Of a DNA stretch of 64,000 nt, positions 37,150 to 51,119 are shown in pieces; the first letter of the stretch is position 1; every line of letters starts with the position of its first letter. Location: assembly GCA_028023455.1 (NCBI GenBank), contig JAQFVV010012506.1:2038714-2102713 (forward strand). The letters are read 5' to 3'. This DNA comes from Epiperipatus broadwayi. Its lineage: Eukaryota; Onychophora; Udeonychophora; Euonychophora; Peripatidae. A program made the position numbers and the translations under genes. The notes under the pieces were generated by a model. It worked only from the letters and a program-made list of their open reading frames with translations, did no database searches and was not told the origin of the DNA.

Positions 37150-40100
37150 GCTGTTTAAGTATTTTTATTATATATATAAAATAAAATATCTGTTATAGAT
37201 TAATTATTGTTATAATAATAATTAAGCATCAATTGGGGATAATAAATATTACTAATAACCATTATAAAGAAAAATTACTTTCAGTTACTTGCATACCAAT
37301 GTCAAGTGAAAATCTTTTAAACCAGAATTCTTCATGTAGACAGAAACTATCATAAAAAAATCAAAGAGGCAACTTTAATATATAGAACAAAAAAATCTTT
37401 AATTAATTAACAAAGTATAAATGTTAACATTTATGAATTTTGGATGTCACATGATGATGTTTAATTATGTCAGATTTAAAAGATTTCCAGTTGAAAATAG
37501 TCATGCAAATAATTGAAAGTACTTTTATGTTTTATAATGCTTATTATTAATATTTATTATCACTGATAATGTTTCATTGCTTTATCCTTCCATGAGTATA
37601 AAGATGTTTGAATTATTTCTTTACTCCTCATAAATTCTTAACTTAAATATTATACATCATAACATCTGTTGCATGAGGCTGATATTTAGCTCCATGTGCA
37701 TTAATTCATGAAAAATATTAAAGTGTATCTGTGTAATTCTTTGTCATTATTTTCATTCTATTATAAGGGATCTATATAATAGGCATACACTGTTATTTAT
37801 AAGATAATGGTATTTGGTGTTATTGGTTTGTCTTTAATCTGTTGCAAATAATACTCATATTTTAGGGTAGCTTGAAGTAATGATTTTATTTATTTTCTAT
37901 CCATTCTAAATGCTGTTGGAATCTATGATTTTACAACAAAGATTATTATCATTGTTTTATTAACTTAAGTGTTAGATTGACTGATATTCCTTTTAGCTTA
38001 GTTTATTAATTTCATTCAGTTACAAACAACACTACAATTAAAGGGCATTACTAAATTAAGATTGTTCTTCTTTTATTCCTATTTTTATTCTGTTGGAAAT
38101 AAGGACCTATAATTGGACTATGACTAAGGATACAGTATTACCCATAATTTTGTTCTGTTATAAATGGCATTCAACTTCAGACTTGCAATAGTGACCAACA
38201 ATTGGGCTATATTTTCATTCAGATTGTATTAATGTTTTTATTTCCCATGATCATTATAGTTATTCAGTTACAAATGGTTCCAAATCTATGGGAGGCATTA
38301 AAAGAAGAGCATATCCTCATTTTTATTCAGTTACAATATATATAATAAAATGGCAATACTTAAATTGACATAACTTATGTGTACTAACGATTGTAAGTAA
38401 ATCAATTGAATCATATTTAGATACAATATTGTGGATTGATTTAAATATTCATTCTTTTTAACCAAAGTATTTTAATCAATCTTCTATATATACAAATGGA
38501 GTGCAAGAATAAGCGGCCGCTTTATTCTTGATAAATTTTGACTTGCAAAAGAGTATTTTAAATATTTACTGTACCGTGATATGGGTTTTAATCTCGAATG
38601 TTATATATATATAATTTTGTAATTTATGACCACAGTTCTCTTATAGTAGGGAATTTAAGATAAGAGAAACATATGTATATTTATACAAGAGAGCTTTCAA
38701 AATAAAAATAAATTGCTTTTAATTTTTTTAAAAGTAAATATGTATATCACATTATTTATGCTAATTGGTTTTGTCAATATTTACTGTGCGGTTTCATTTT
38801 TTAAACGTGAATTTATGAATAATTTAACGCAATTCATATATTATTAAATTTATATTCTCAGTAAAACTTTTTTTGCTTGTTTCTCATTCACAAATTCATT
38901 AATATTTTATCAAAATTAAAACTGCTAAAACAATTATATTTTATAATAAATATTTTTGAACTTTTTCTTTATTAATTGAATATTAATAAAAAAATTGTCA
39001 GTTAGAATTATAAAAATATAAATAATAGAATAGTTTATTGTTCAGGGGGTCATATAAAGTTTAAGAACCAGATGTTGAGCCACCATCCATGGATCTTGGG
39101 CTCCAAAATCTACCACTCTATTATTGCAGTAAACTACATAGAGCCTTATGTGTCCTTTTTCCAACTTTCACTTTTACTAGCATTAGACAATAGTGATTTT
39201 TCTCTATCATTAATTTGCTTTTTCTAAATAGATGCATATCATTAACTCTTGGTTTTAGCAAGTCTTCACCATATCTTAATTATTATTATTTTTATATTTA
39301 TTCTAATTTACCTTTATTTTGCTCTTTAAATTAATGATTTGAAAGGTTAACCACAGTCAAATTCTGAATGCAAATCAGTATTCTTTTTTTAAGCTAAATA
39401 GATAGCGATTCAGTTAGTACATTATATATATATTAACCATAATTATAAAACAGCTGCAGACACTGTTGGTGTTTGTGAAAAAGGTCATATATACCAAAAT
39501 AATAATGGTATAAGTCCACTTTTAAATATTACTTGTAATTTTATTGGATAGTAATGAATTTTTTTGTTATAAATGATTAATACATACAGCGATATATTAA
39601 TAAATAATTAAATATATATATATATATAAATTTTATACAAATGTGTTTATTTATATAAATGCACTAGAAAGTAAAACAAAAAGCCAGCTTTTACAAATAA
39701 AAGTATTGGGCAATCATTCTTAGAGATAAAAACATTACTAATCATAATTCACAAGGCTGATTTCCAATGAATTATTTTAATGAACTTGCAAATAATGTTC
39801 ATGTTCTTATATTAATGTCAATTTTAAAAATGATATTTTTTATCTGATGAATACATTGGCATTGATACAAGAAAGCAAGCATTGTTGCAAATTTATTTAA
39901 ATGATACTTTGGCAATTTGGTTTATGAATTCTTATAGTAACATTTATTTCAAAACATGATTGCTCAACACTTGCATTTGTGAAAGCTGAAGAAATTTTAT
40001 TTTTTACTTCTTAATGATTTTAATTTTAAAAAATGTTTCTTAAAATTTATATATATTTCTACTTTTTAATTTTATATAGAAATGTTGTGAGACATTGCTA

Positions 40101-40855
40101 ATATTAGTATTGCATATAAAATTCAAAATTTTAATTTCTGCTAAAATTGTTTGTAAACTCTTTAAAAAATGTATTGTCATTGGGAATATATATGTATGCA
40201 AAGTTTTAGAAATTAGAAAATTACTAAAATGAAAGTACTAGATTTGATCCAGACATACAAGCAAAAAACAAAAACAAAACAAAAGTAAGTTAAATAAAAC
40301 ACATAAAAATGATTTAATACATAATTGCAAGATGTAATTAGATGTATGATTAAAAACTTCATTATCTTTATTTTTAAACTAAAACATTTTTAAAGCACCA
40401 TAAAAAAATTTCTACCATGTAACTAATGAAATGAACCATAGATAAACCCCTCAATAAGATCACTCTTATAAACTCAAACAATTAAATGGAAATTAAAATA
40501 AAATTTAGAAAGTAGGAGAGTACTGAATAATACATGAAAGATTGACTCCATTTATGTTGTTTTAATGTATCGATTTGTGTCAAATGAAAGGAAAAAATAT
40601 TAATTGTAATAATCAGTGCACTATAGGCAGACTTAAAATAACTGAATAGCTTTCTAGTTTTCAGATTTGGCAGAATGTGATTGGTCAAGATTCTATGTAT
40701 TTAAAATCATGCACTTTGTAGTATAAACAATACATATTTAATCCTATTTATTGAAATTTGGTCATATGCAAAAAATAAAATAATTTTTTCACTGGTTTAA
40801 CTTTAGATTTTAATTAAGAACAAATACTCTTATGAATAAAAAAGATATAAAAATA
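37150..40855. other. AT-rich DNA without recognised features
   Basis: Holds a GC-core palindrome (separate entry) and short (TA)n runs near 39613. A less AT-rich patch at 39040-39175 was not recognised. Confidence 0.5.
38504..38530. other. GC-core palindrome
   Basis: CAAGAATAA, GCGGCCGC, TTTATTCTTG: an almost perfect palindrome of 27 bases whose centre is an 8-base all-GC block. Such a GC run is exceptional in this window. It could be a protein-binding site, the remnant of a short inverted repeat, or, less likely, an inserted linker. Confidence 0.6.
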
Positions 40856-40860
40856 TCTAA

Positions 40861-41180
40861 TATATAGGGTATATTAGCACAGACTTTCACATGGCCCACT
40901 ACTCTCCACTCTATCTCACATCACTGATACATTTGAATGCATATTTGTTGAAAAGATAAATAATCACCAATATACATATTTCATGCTAAATCAGCAATCC
41001 TCAGTTAGTCCAGATTATCATTTCTACACATATATGTAATAAGTGCTCAGATATATATTAAGATAGCCAATCTTCATACTTTAATGGACAGCTTCAATCC
41101 ACTCCCCACTCAAACTCTTCAACCATCCTTCCAATTGAAAATCTGATGATGGAATGCTCAAAGACCACCCTGAGGCTAAT
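40861..41180 (-). repeat. Family B unit with intact hammerhead (B3)
   Basis: A single unit on the minus strand, similar to 25530-25870 over its whole length. The hammerhead at 40962-41016 reads AATC, TGG, ACTAA, CTGAGGA, TTGCTGATTTAGCAT, GAA, ATA TG TAT, A, TTGGT, GATT. N7 is G, which the hammerhead consensus allows; all fixed core bases are kept. Stem I has one G-U pair, and outer pairing extends to ATAATC/GATTAT. Confidence 0.8.
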
Positions 41181-41189
41181 AATTTTTTT

Positions 41190-43295
41190 TCAAATAAAAT
41201 TTTATAGAACAATATACAGAAAGAAATCACATCATGCAGATATCTGATGAAAAATATTTTAGCAAGTACTTAAAATGCATTGATATATAAAGAGTATCAA
41301 AAACAGCATCCTCCTTAAAAGTTGAAATAAGTAATATAAAGGTTAGAAAAATGAATAAAAAAATTATTAATTAATTGGTGCTTAGGGATACTGTATATTT
41401 TTGCAACATAAGCATTATCTTAAAGAGAAATATAATTAAAAGAATTTTATTGAATATATATATAACCTATTAAATAACAATGGATAACTAAGATTATGAC
41501 ACTTCTTAAAAATCTTGTTTCTAATTAATTTGCTAATATTTTAATATTAAGTACTTCACCATTATTGATTTAACTCTTAAAATAGTATTCACTATTCTTG
41601 CAATGAAGGAGATAAAAAGCAGATTTTAAATTAGTTCTGAGATTTTAAGATTGTAAACTTCAAGAATAAATTATTTTATTAGATAATATATAACCCTGAA
41701 TATGGAACTCAATTTGTTTATTTATTTTTATTTGGAAGCCTATCTAGATAATTCTAAAACAAAAATAAAAACATTCATCATCTGAAACAGAAATATGTTT
41801 TTTTTTTGTTCATAATTGTTTTTATTAATTAGATAGGGTTACATTAATCATTTGCTAAAAATTTATAACATAAACAAAATAAAAAATGTAAGATGAAATT
41901 AAATTTTAGTATTTAAATTAATGCATTGATGATTATTTATTTTGTTCAATGCAATAAAAGTAATCCTCAAGCAGTAAGATAAAAAGTGTTTAAATATTAA
42001 ACTGTAGGGTAAAGTATAATTTATCTTCAACCCTCAGTTTGAAATGTTGACAAGACAATTTTTCTAACAGATGTATAGCCAATCTATTTGGGGGTATAAA
42101 CAAACTTAAGCTCACTTTGAAATCTTCAAGAATTAAAGAAAGTGTCTAAGCTTTATTTGTATTTGAATTCCACACACTATTATCCTAATTCATTGAAAAA
42201 GACTTTAAAGAATAGATTCAAATTCAGCCCTTTTAAAAAGTACATTTATATTGTTTACAAATTTATATGATTATTTTGCCATTTAGGTTAGATTTCTTAT
42301 TAGGCTTTTTTTAACCTCCCCTCACACTTATTAATTATGTTGTAACATTTATCTTTTCACATAGAAATATCAGCTAAAATTAGAAGATATCGTTTTATAA
42401 AGAATTAAGCACGACATGTAATGTTTGTATAACAAAATAATTTTATAACTTCAGCATTAGTAACATAAACAAACAAATAATTTAAAAATGATTTTAAAAA
42501 AGTTCAGAATATATCTAAAATCACTACAATAATGTAAATTTTATAATTTTCTGCTTAGTTAGAAAGTAATGATATTAAACATTTTGCATGGCAACCTTAT
42601 TTCTATTTCAGTAAACCTGTAATTGCAATTACAAACTCCATTAAGGTACTTAATTACTGTAGTATTAAAACTCATTAACAGACTAATTTCTTTATTTTTT
42701 CTATCAATTTTGCCTGAAATGTGAAATAACCCTTTATGTCTTGAATTCTAAGCTATCAATTGAGTAGATTTTAGTTTAAAAATAATCCACATACACATTC
42801 ATATTTATATGCGTGTGCTATGCTCTCCGTTTGATAAACTGTACTTATTCACTTAGATATAAAAAGGGTCCAATATACATGTGAAATTATCTTAGGCAAA
42901 TCATATGGCTAGATTTCATATTAAACAATAGCAATGAACATAACTATCACAAAACAAACGTATTATTTTTTATATATATTTAAAATGGTTTAATGTATAT
43001 ATATTCTAAAAATTTTGCATACGGAATCAAAATTTTAGTTTTATGTCTCTGAACACTAGATCGATTTTTAAGGCATCTGATTTTTAAATTAAAATGTCTC
43101 AAGAAGATATTGATTACCAAACTAAATACCAATATGCATTTCTATATATATACTTCAACAATCTAAATTTAAAAAAAAAAAATTCTTAACTAATATATCA
43201 CAAAAAAATAAGTAAATAGCAAAACAGATTTATTTACAAATTTCAAATATATGAATTATGCTTATATTTCAAATTTATATATTTGATTCTTATAC
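41190..43295. other. AT-rich DNA without recognised features
   Basis: No gene, RNA or repeat family recognised. Confidence 0.5.
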
Positions 43296-43303
43296 ACTCC
43301 TCT

Positions 43304-45127
43304 ACATGTGATGATGTGATGTGATGTGATGCATTGTGGCTTTTCCTTAAACAGAGTCAGGAATCTCTCAGAAGCTATGCCCAGAGAAACCTGTTAGCGA
43401 CTTTATCTTCCCTTTCCATTCTCCACCCTAAGTTTTCCCATAATCTGCTCCATTCCATTTCCACAACATAATCTTTGTCAATGCCATGACCTTCATATCT
43501 AAATCCCCCTTATTTTTTCCCAAACCTAGCATAAAAACCAATAACTCACTTTCTGTATAATCACTTTGTTCATATTTAATCTTCCATAACTTCATTATTT
43601 GTACCCTTTCTGCTTCCAAGCATTTACATTGTAGTAACAGATGCCTAATATTTTCTATGCCTTTCTTACAAAACTTACAGACTAAATCACCTATATTTTT
43701 CTATTTAAGTGTATATTCTCTTGTTGCTAAAGATCCTGTTTGAGCCTTAAACAATAAACTACTCTCCTTACTATTATCATAAATTAATTCACACCCAATA
43801 TTCCGTTTACTTCTATATATATTTAAACTCATTTTACTCTCCATACTAGTTCTCTATCTCTCCAACTCCCTATTATTTATTAATACATCTATTTTTCTAT
43901 CCCATTCCTTACCACTAAAACACTCAACAATCCTCCTAACACAATCATCCCATCTTTTGTACAAGTATACTGACATAAATTCTTTATCCAAATCTTCTGC
44001 ATACTGCATTACCTTTCTCACCCATCTTGTTGCCTGCCCTTTACTTATAACCCAATTAAATACTATTTTGGCTATTCTTTTATTATCCATAAACTGCAAT
44101 CTACTGAACATTTTCAATTTGCTTTTTGCATCCCTCATATAAAAACTTGACCTTTAAATTGCCTCCTTTGCTGTTCACACCTCTGCATCTAATGCATGTT
44201 TTCCTACTTCCCTTTGTACTTTTTCTAAGCAATCTAATACCCCTTTACTAACACATAATGCATCATTGCTGTATGTTAACCCTGCTACTATCACTCCCAT
44301 TCAATTCTAGCTACATCATATTTATTATATGAAAACGCTGTTAATTTCTTTATCAATCCCTTTCTTTTCTTTGCTTCATTTATCAATTTTTTCTCCCATT
44401 CATCCAAGCAATTTTTCTTATTACTGAAGATGGTTCCCAAATCTGTATATCTATTCACCACACTTAACTTTATATCCCTCAATAAGAAATCTTTGTCTTC
44501 TTTTTCCCCAGTATTCACCATCACTATATTTGATTTTTCTTCACTAAATTTAATCCCCATATCTTTACCCACCCTTGCACATGTTCTCAGCATAACTTCC
44601 ACATCTTCTCTTTTTTTCTGCACACAAAAAACATCCACAAAAAAAAGACCTGACAATGTATGTACTCTCTTGCCACCTATTAACAGCATCTCTATCCCTC
44701 TTCCTAGTCTTTCTATTGCTCTCTCCATTTCACTCAAATACAACACAAACAAAATAGGTGAAATAGGGCATCCTTGCCTCAGTCCCACCCTATTTTTAAC
44801 TTTAACTGATTCTATATTCCCTAATTGATATGTATAATAATTATTTTCATATAATTTTTTAATAACATCCACTAAAGCTTCATCCATTCCCAGATTTGCT
44901 AAACTTATCCATAATCTATTTCTATTCACTCTATCATATGCTTTCTCTATATCTATAAAACTCATATATAACTGTCTACCTGAATTTCTACTCATATCCA
45001 TAAGTTGTGTAACTACAAATAAACTATCTCCTATACACCTATCTGACCTAAAACCTTCTTGCATTTCCCCCATTACATTATTTTCTTCCATCCATTTTGC
45101 AACTCTTCCAGCCACCATATACAAGGT
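43304..45127 (-). pseudogene. Non-LTR retrotransposon, 5'-truncated, reverse transcriptase
   Basis: The minus-strand LINE starts inside the reverse transcriptase. From 45124 the protein reads GRVAKWMEENNVMGEMQEGF, then SFIDIEKAYDRV (motif A, Asp kept) and GLRQGCPISPILF (motif B). Motif C reads LFFVDVF where FADD is expected, so the second catalytic Asp is Val. This frame stops at about 44291. After it, with a few stops, come GLTYSNDALCVSKGVLDCLE, a MRDAKSKLKMFSRLQFMDNK segment (44138-43854) and a C-terminal CKFC-x8-H-x4-C zinc finger (about 43690-43625), ending at 43428. The 3' end (43304-43331) has tandem CATCA units on the coding strand. The layout resembles LINEs common in ticks. The clade is unresolved. 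Confidence 0.85.
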
Positions 45128-45424
45128 TAAAAGTGAATACTATCCCCACTTTGTTTAAAAATTGTAAAACTTATAAACACTGTCAACATGGACAAAGAAA
45201 TTGGGTGTTGATAGCTTTATGCCATTGCAGATAATTGTCCATTAAATAAGATTTAAAAAAAAAAACTTATTTAAGCTAATGATAATATCTAGGTTAATAA
45301 ATGTTTAGTACAGTTATTAATATATTTCCATTAGTGTGGTTTATAATAATGTACTGCAGAAAATTTGATGCCTGTGAATTAAACCATAGTAATTTGCTAT
45401 CTAGATATATTCTGAACAAATGAT

Positions 45425-45525
45425 GAAGATATGTGTAAGAGATAGTAATTTGAGCCAATTAGATGAGTGCTGGTTTAGCACAAAATGCACATCTTGGGGA
45501 TCATTTATCCTTTTCACATGTCTTT
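45425..45525 (+). repeat. Family A terminus with hammerhead-like motif (A5)
   Basis: 45452-45503 reads GAGCCAA, TAGATGA, GTGCTGGTTTAGCAC, AAAA, TGCACATC, TTGGGGATC. Stems I and II are well paired, but CUGAUGA and GAAA both carry changes, so it is a dead copy. Confidence 0.55.
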
Positions 45526-46322
45526 GATTACATGTTTCAGTAATCTGTAATAGAATTGTAATTAATAAAAAAAGTAATTATAAAAAAAATTAAAGTTAGG
45601 ATTTCTCTAGAAATAATATGCATATGAAGTTGAAATGTCACAGGTGCTATATGAATTGTTTCACATGGTGTATGTTTCTAATGTATCTATGGTCTATCTA
45701 TGGTCTGAGAGATTGATATGACTTTTGGTATGATGGATGGTCGTGATTGGGTGGAAAGCTTGATATAATTCACTGGAAGCTTCAGTTACTTCCTGTTCAG
45801 TTACATATAATCTGGATTATTTAATTATTTAAACATTAATTTTGTAATTGATTTTTTTAATTCATAATTTGGCTGCTGCTTCTTTTTCTTAATATTATTC
45901 TTATTGTTGTTGTTTTCATCATTATTACGTTGTTATTATTGATTAAAAGTATTATGTATTAATAGTGCACTTCTTTTGAAATCATTAGTAATAGTGTTCA
46001 TTTATGAAGTTGACATTAGGAAATCATTCACAGAATTATTTGGATCAATGAAATATCTATATATTAGCTTATTAAAATAGCAGTTGCTAAGAAAACTCTT
46101 ATATGTTTTCATTATAAGATTTTTGTAAGCATGCAATAAAATTGAGAGATCTCTTTTAAAAAAATAAGTAAATCTATATTAAATTATTATAGTAACAATT
46201 TTTAAAAAATATTTCAAATTTTAAGACAATTGTATAACAATAATTTTTCAATTGATAACTTATTCCTGAAATTAAGTCAGTTTATTGTAGAAGATATTTA
46301 TTTATTTACCATATAACTTTTT

Positions 46323-46785
46323 GTAATACCAATAAGCCAATAAGCTAATGCACATGTGCTTTGTAGATGTCACTATATAAATGAATACTCCCATTTTTTC
46401 AAAGACAAGATAAAGTCTTTGGGAAAAGATAGAATGAAATCTATCTTTTCGACCCAAATGTATATGTATGGGCAAATCTTAAGTGTTTGACAATGAGAGC
46501 ATAAAGTTGTTAATTGATCACTTCAAATTACTTTTTTACTACATGAATAAATGATGCTTGTGAAATTTTTAGAATTTATGATACGTCATTCTTATTAAAT
46601 TAAACACATGTAAACAAGACATTAGCCCATACATATACGTTTGAGTCGAAAAGATAGATTTCATTCTATCTTTTCCCAAAGACTTTATCTTGTGTTTGAA
46701 CAAGTGGGAGTATTCATTTATATAATGACATCTATAAAGCGCATGTGCATTAGCTTATTGGTTTATTGGTATTACAGTTTATAAA
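46323..46785. repeat. Family F inverted pair with extended hammerhead-like stem
   Basis: The arms 46323-46474 (plus) and 46625-46785 (minus) are near-identical inverted copies of about 155 bp. Each contains AAGATAA, AGTC, then a 10-bp hairpin GAAAAGATAG/CTATCTTTTC, then GAC, TCAAACGTATATG (right arm). This parallels family E (TTGATAA, AGTC .. GAC, GAAACGTTGG) with an added hairpin in stem II and C for the first base of GAAA. A further short inverted repeat (gtaaacaagacatt at 46611, aatgtcttgtttac at 46807) lies around the right arm. Homology to a hammerhead is tentative; the palindrome is certain. Confidence 0.6.
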
Positions 46786-46829
46786 ACATCGCACTATATA
46801 AAATAAATGTCTTGTTTACATATAACTTT

Positions 46830-49800
46830 TTGTAGACAGCTAGCTATTCATAAATATTTTTGAAAACAGGATATCAATTCATTAGTAAGTCCTTCAATTC
46901 AGTCATTTTAGTAATGCATTTGACATTAGTAACTATATGATTTGATTTACCATGACAAAATATGTCAGAGGCTGTTCAATTTCATTTCTAAAGTAGATGA
47001 GTTCAATAGCAGTCAGTAGTTCTAGAGTCTATTGATGAGACTTCAGTGATATCTAGGAAGATTAAAACCATATGGATTTTTTATTACTTACAAAAAATAA
47101 ATTATTTGGAACATTACAATAAGTTCATGTCTTATTCCATAATTATTTGACTGCATACAGCTATTTTAGTTAAACTTTTAGAAAAGAGAATATGATTTGA
47201 ATGTGTATTAAGTTGTAAAACTATATTTTGAGTTAGGAATTAGATCTATTCAAAATCTGTTTTTATTTTTTGTGTGATAACTTGTCTTCTGATATAAGGT
47301 GGAGGAATATGTAGGGGACAAAACATGAAGTCATTTTAAAGAATGGAGTTGAGTAGTTTGTTTTAGAAAACAAAAACAACCCCCAAAACTAATAGCCTTC
47401 GATAAAGCATATTTAGTTGCCCCTTTAAGAATTAATAAAAAATAACTTAATTTCTTAGATTACATAATATATGATAAAATCAAGAGCAGGTCTCTACTCT
47501 AGTAAGCTTGAATTATTCCAATTTTAATAAAATTGAGCAGAAATACATTTTGAAACATAATAAAATAAATATTGCATTTAAACAACACAGTTTTAATATC
47601 TATATATGGAAATACTATGGCAAAGTAAAATCCTGTTACATTCAGATATCCAATAGAACCAACAACTTTCTTAAGACTGCAAAAGAAATCTATCTCAACA
47701 CAATTAAGATTTTAATAAAAATATAAATAATGTTTATTTATGCAAATAAATGATTTTTGTGAGATTAAGGATTACCCAAATCCAAAATTAAAAAATTGTT
47801 TTAATTTTAGAAAAGCCCAAGTATAGATAAAATATATTTTTCAAAAATATTAAATATATGAAACAAAAATAATTTAATACTATAATTGTAGAAAATCTAC
47901 ATTAATCATTAACTTTAACTTTATTTATCTGACAGATTAAAAGAAAAGAATATAATTTGTTTAAAAATTATCCTAAATACCCAAATTTCCATCCTGGAAT
48001 ATACAAGTTAACATTTTTGAGTTTTTGTTCTAAAATTAGCATAATGTCAGAAATAATAATTAAGAATTTGAATTATATACTATTAGTGAATTGGTTATAA
48101 ACTATGCCTATTTATTTTCCTGTTATAGAAACTTTCTCTTCACATATTATAGTTAAATTTTTAAAGTTAAAAATGTGACCTATCTTTATTTCAGTGATTT
48201 AAAGATATTGAAATACAATTAGGGTCAGTTTTTAAGCAAGTATACTGGCAGATGTGCTATTTGATTTTTATATTCTAATTGTCTCTACTCTTACATAATA
48301 GATATATTGAATAATATCCATGATAACTTTTTATTTTTATACTTTTACTGATATTTTAAAGTATTGATATTTCTAATTTTTTATTGTCTATTTTTTTTCA
48401 GTCTTTATTTTTAATATTATAACCATGTCTTATATTATTTTGATTTTTAAATATTTTGTCTATTTTACTTTTTAATTCATTAATTAACATTTTATTTTAA
48501 ATTCTATATCAATATTTTCAATTACATATAATATTAAATGTTGTCAGTAAATATATTTTATATTTTAAATTATTAATAAGTTCATTCAAATGATCTAAAA
48601 CTTGCACAAATTGTTGTTTAAGTTCAGAACGCCCTCATCCATGCTCAAGTGCTATTTAATTAAATAAATAGTTTGATATATTCTAATCCCAATTATTTTA
48701 ATGCTGGCCATGTTATAACATAAAAATGATGAAAGACTTTGGTAATTTTGTAGGGGAAATTAAATCTTATGCCATGCAAAAGATCTGATTATAAATATAC
48801 GTATAGTTTTTTGGCTTTTTTGTATAATTGCTTACTGCTGCTTCTTCTCATTTTTCTTCTTCTTTTTTTGGTTATTACTACAGCAATGTTATTTGAATTA
48901 AATGTCCCCCCTTATTATCTGTATAGAATAGGAAGGTCATTAGAAGTTTGAATTTGACAGGTAGTCGGTGAATGTAAACAAATTTTAGTTAATTTGTCAC
49001 AATTTAAGAGACAATTATTTTATCAAATTCAGAATTTAAGAGCAAATAGTAATAATTAAATTTGATATATTTTGTTTTTTGATGTTAAACTTTTCAAAAT
49101 AAATGGAGGTTTATCATATTTGTTGATACAAACAGTTTTTCCCTTCAACATCTCAGTGGCTTTTGTTATTGTATCTAAACAATGTGCGCAGCATATAAAA
49201 AAGTGTTTATGGATAGTAAATTGATATTGTGAACATTATCTATAATCCTAGAATACAAGATGATTATGATAAGCCTTGATTCAATGCATTAATCATCTAA
49301 ACATAATTACCAAGATATTTCATAGACATTATGGATAGTCAAGAATAAAATTCTTGATTGGTGATTGATTTTTTTGGTTGACAATTTTGATGACTATTTT
49401 TCTAGAATTTAACAAATTTACTGAATGTATTGTGCATGTCATATAGTTTTTCTTTAACTTTAATATAAACACATTGAATAGCATAATATATAATTTTAAC
49501 AGTATATTGTGTGATCTCAAGATAAAATAATGTTTTTTCTTGATTAAAATGGTTTTGCATAAACGTATTTCGAAAACAATGCTGATTACAGAAGGCTTTT
49601 ATTATCTATCTAATGATCCATGTTTTTCTTTTTAAAGAATGATGGTGTTTTGTAACAAATATTTCAGAAAATGTAAAATTTCCGTTGGTCTTTGTATAAT
49701 AGAGTTGTATGTGAAAAAAAAAAAGAAAATGTAAAAAAAGTTATTTACCATGCATTTAGTATACCTAATTACTACCACGCTCAAAAGTAATGGAAAATCA

Positions 49801-51110
49801 GATTTTTTTTTAAATTCTAAAATCTAATTAATCTTAGTTTTTTTTTTAAAAAAAAAAGGTGACTGGTTCAGCCCTCCAATTAATTATGGATAGTAAATGA
49901 GGATCTAGAAACTCTTAATTGAACTAAAAGATGGCAAAAAAAATCATAAACTCTCATCAACAGCTTGGACTAGCATAGAGAATAGTACCCCCCTCCCCCA
50001 ATTTCTTTTGCAGGAAGAAGATGAAAAAACTTTACTTCGTTATAAACTATTTTAACGCTGATTTAATACATAAACAAACATATTTTCATAAGTTGTATTA
50101 GTAGGACTAATATGATTTTTGATTTTTTTATTACTTTCATTTTGTTTTGAAGAAAGTATACATAATAATTATTTCAAAATTAGACTATAGACATAAAACG
50201 CTTTATTAATATATATATATTTTATTTGTCTTGAATGAAAACATGCTAAAACTTAATAAATTCATGCTACTGTATATATGTTTTCAAATAGTATGGATTT
50301 TTTTTATCTATAACTTTTACTTCCTTTATGGTGAGAAATGTTTACGTTATTTTTAAATAATTTAAATTAAATATGCAATAAAAAACACCTATTTAACTTA
50401 TCATGAATGCATATTGTAATATTAATTAATTTTAGTCATTATAGATTATTTACTCATAATGCTTTTAATTAAATAAAAATAAATGAACATAAAATTAAAT
50501 GTTCTAATTAAATAGGTAATTATATAAAATTGCTTGGAAACAAGTTTATTTCAGAAATTTTTTTTTTTTTTATTGTAATTTATTCCTAAATTATAAATAT
50601 ATTTTGTGTATTCTACAATTTTTACATAATTACAACACATGCGTATGAATAATATTTAATTAGTTATAAATATATAAAATAATCAGTAATAAGAACAAAT
50701 TTTTCTGTAAGATATTAATATTAATTATAAGTTTAAAACATGCAATTTAAAACACTTTCAGTTAAAGATTCTTGGCAGACATCTTCCGCTATATAGTATA
50801 AAAATCCACCGAAAATAATTATTTCTGATTATAATAGCATAATCAAAATATAAATAAAAATGATTTAATATTAAACATGGAATTTATTGGTATTAATAAC
50901 TATTCTAACTGTATATGAATATATTAATAGCGATACAGTAAGAATTATAGAGTAATTAAAGGTTATAAGAGCTAAAAATAATATTATATATATATGGGGA
51001 AGGACATCTTGGGCTGAAATTGACTTATGCATAAAATCCATGATAATTAACTGTAAATAACTACTAGTATCTTCTGATGCTTTATAAGAAAATATGTTGC
51101 TTTATTAAAA
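46830..51110. other. AT-rich DNA without recognised features
   Basis: No transposon or gene similarity was found. An acceptor-like tttcttttgcag at 50006 is followed by only about 13 open codons. Confidence 0.5.
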
Positions 51111-51119
51111 GTTAGATAT

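Noticed and set aside
43304-43338. Possible CRISPR-like or minisatellite array of TGATG units
   Set aside because: Too short, without spacers, and at the 3' end of a LINE, where it reads as the element's tail.
44430-44828. A 132-codon plus-strand frame
   Set aside because: It is antisense to the reverse transcriptase on the minus strand, which has clear family motifs.
50006-50060. Possible 3' terminal exon after tttcttttgcag (EEDEKTLLRYKLF)
   Set aside because: Only about 13 codons are open and nothing nearby supports a gene.
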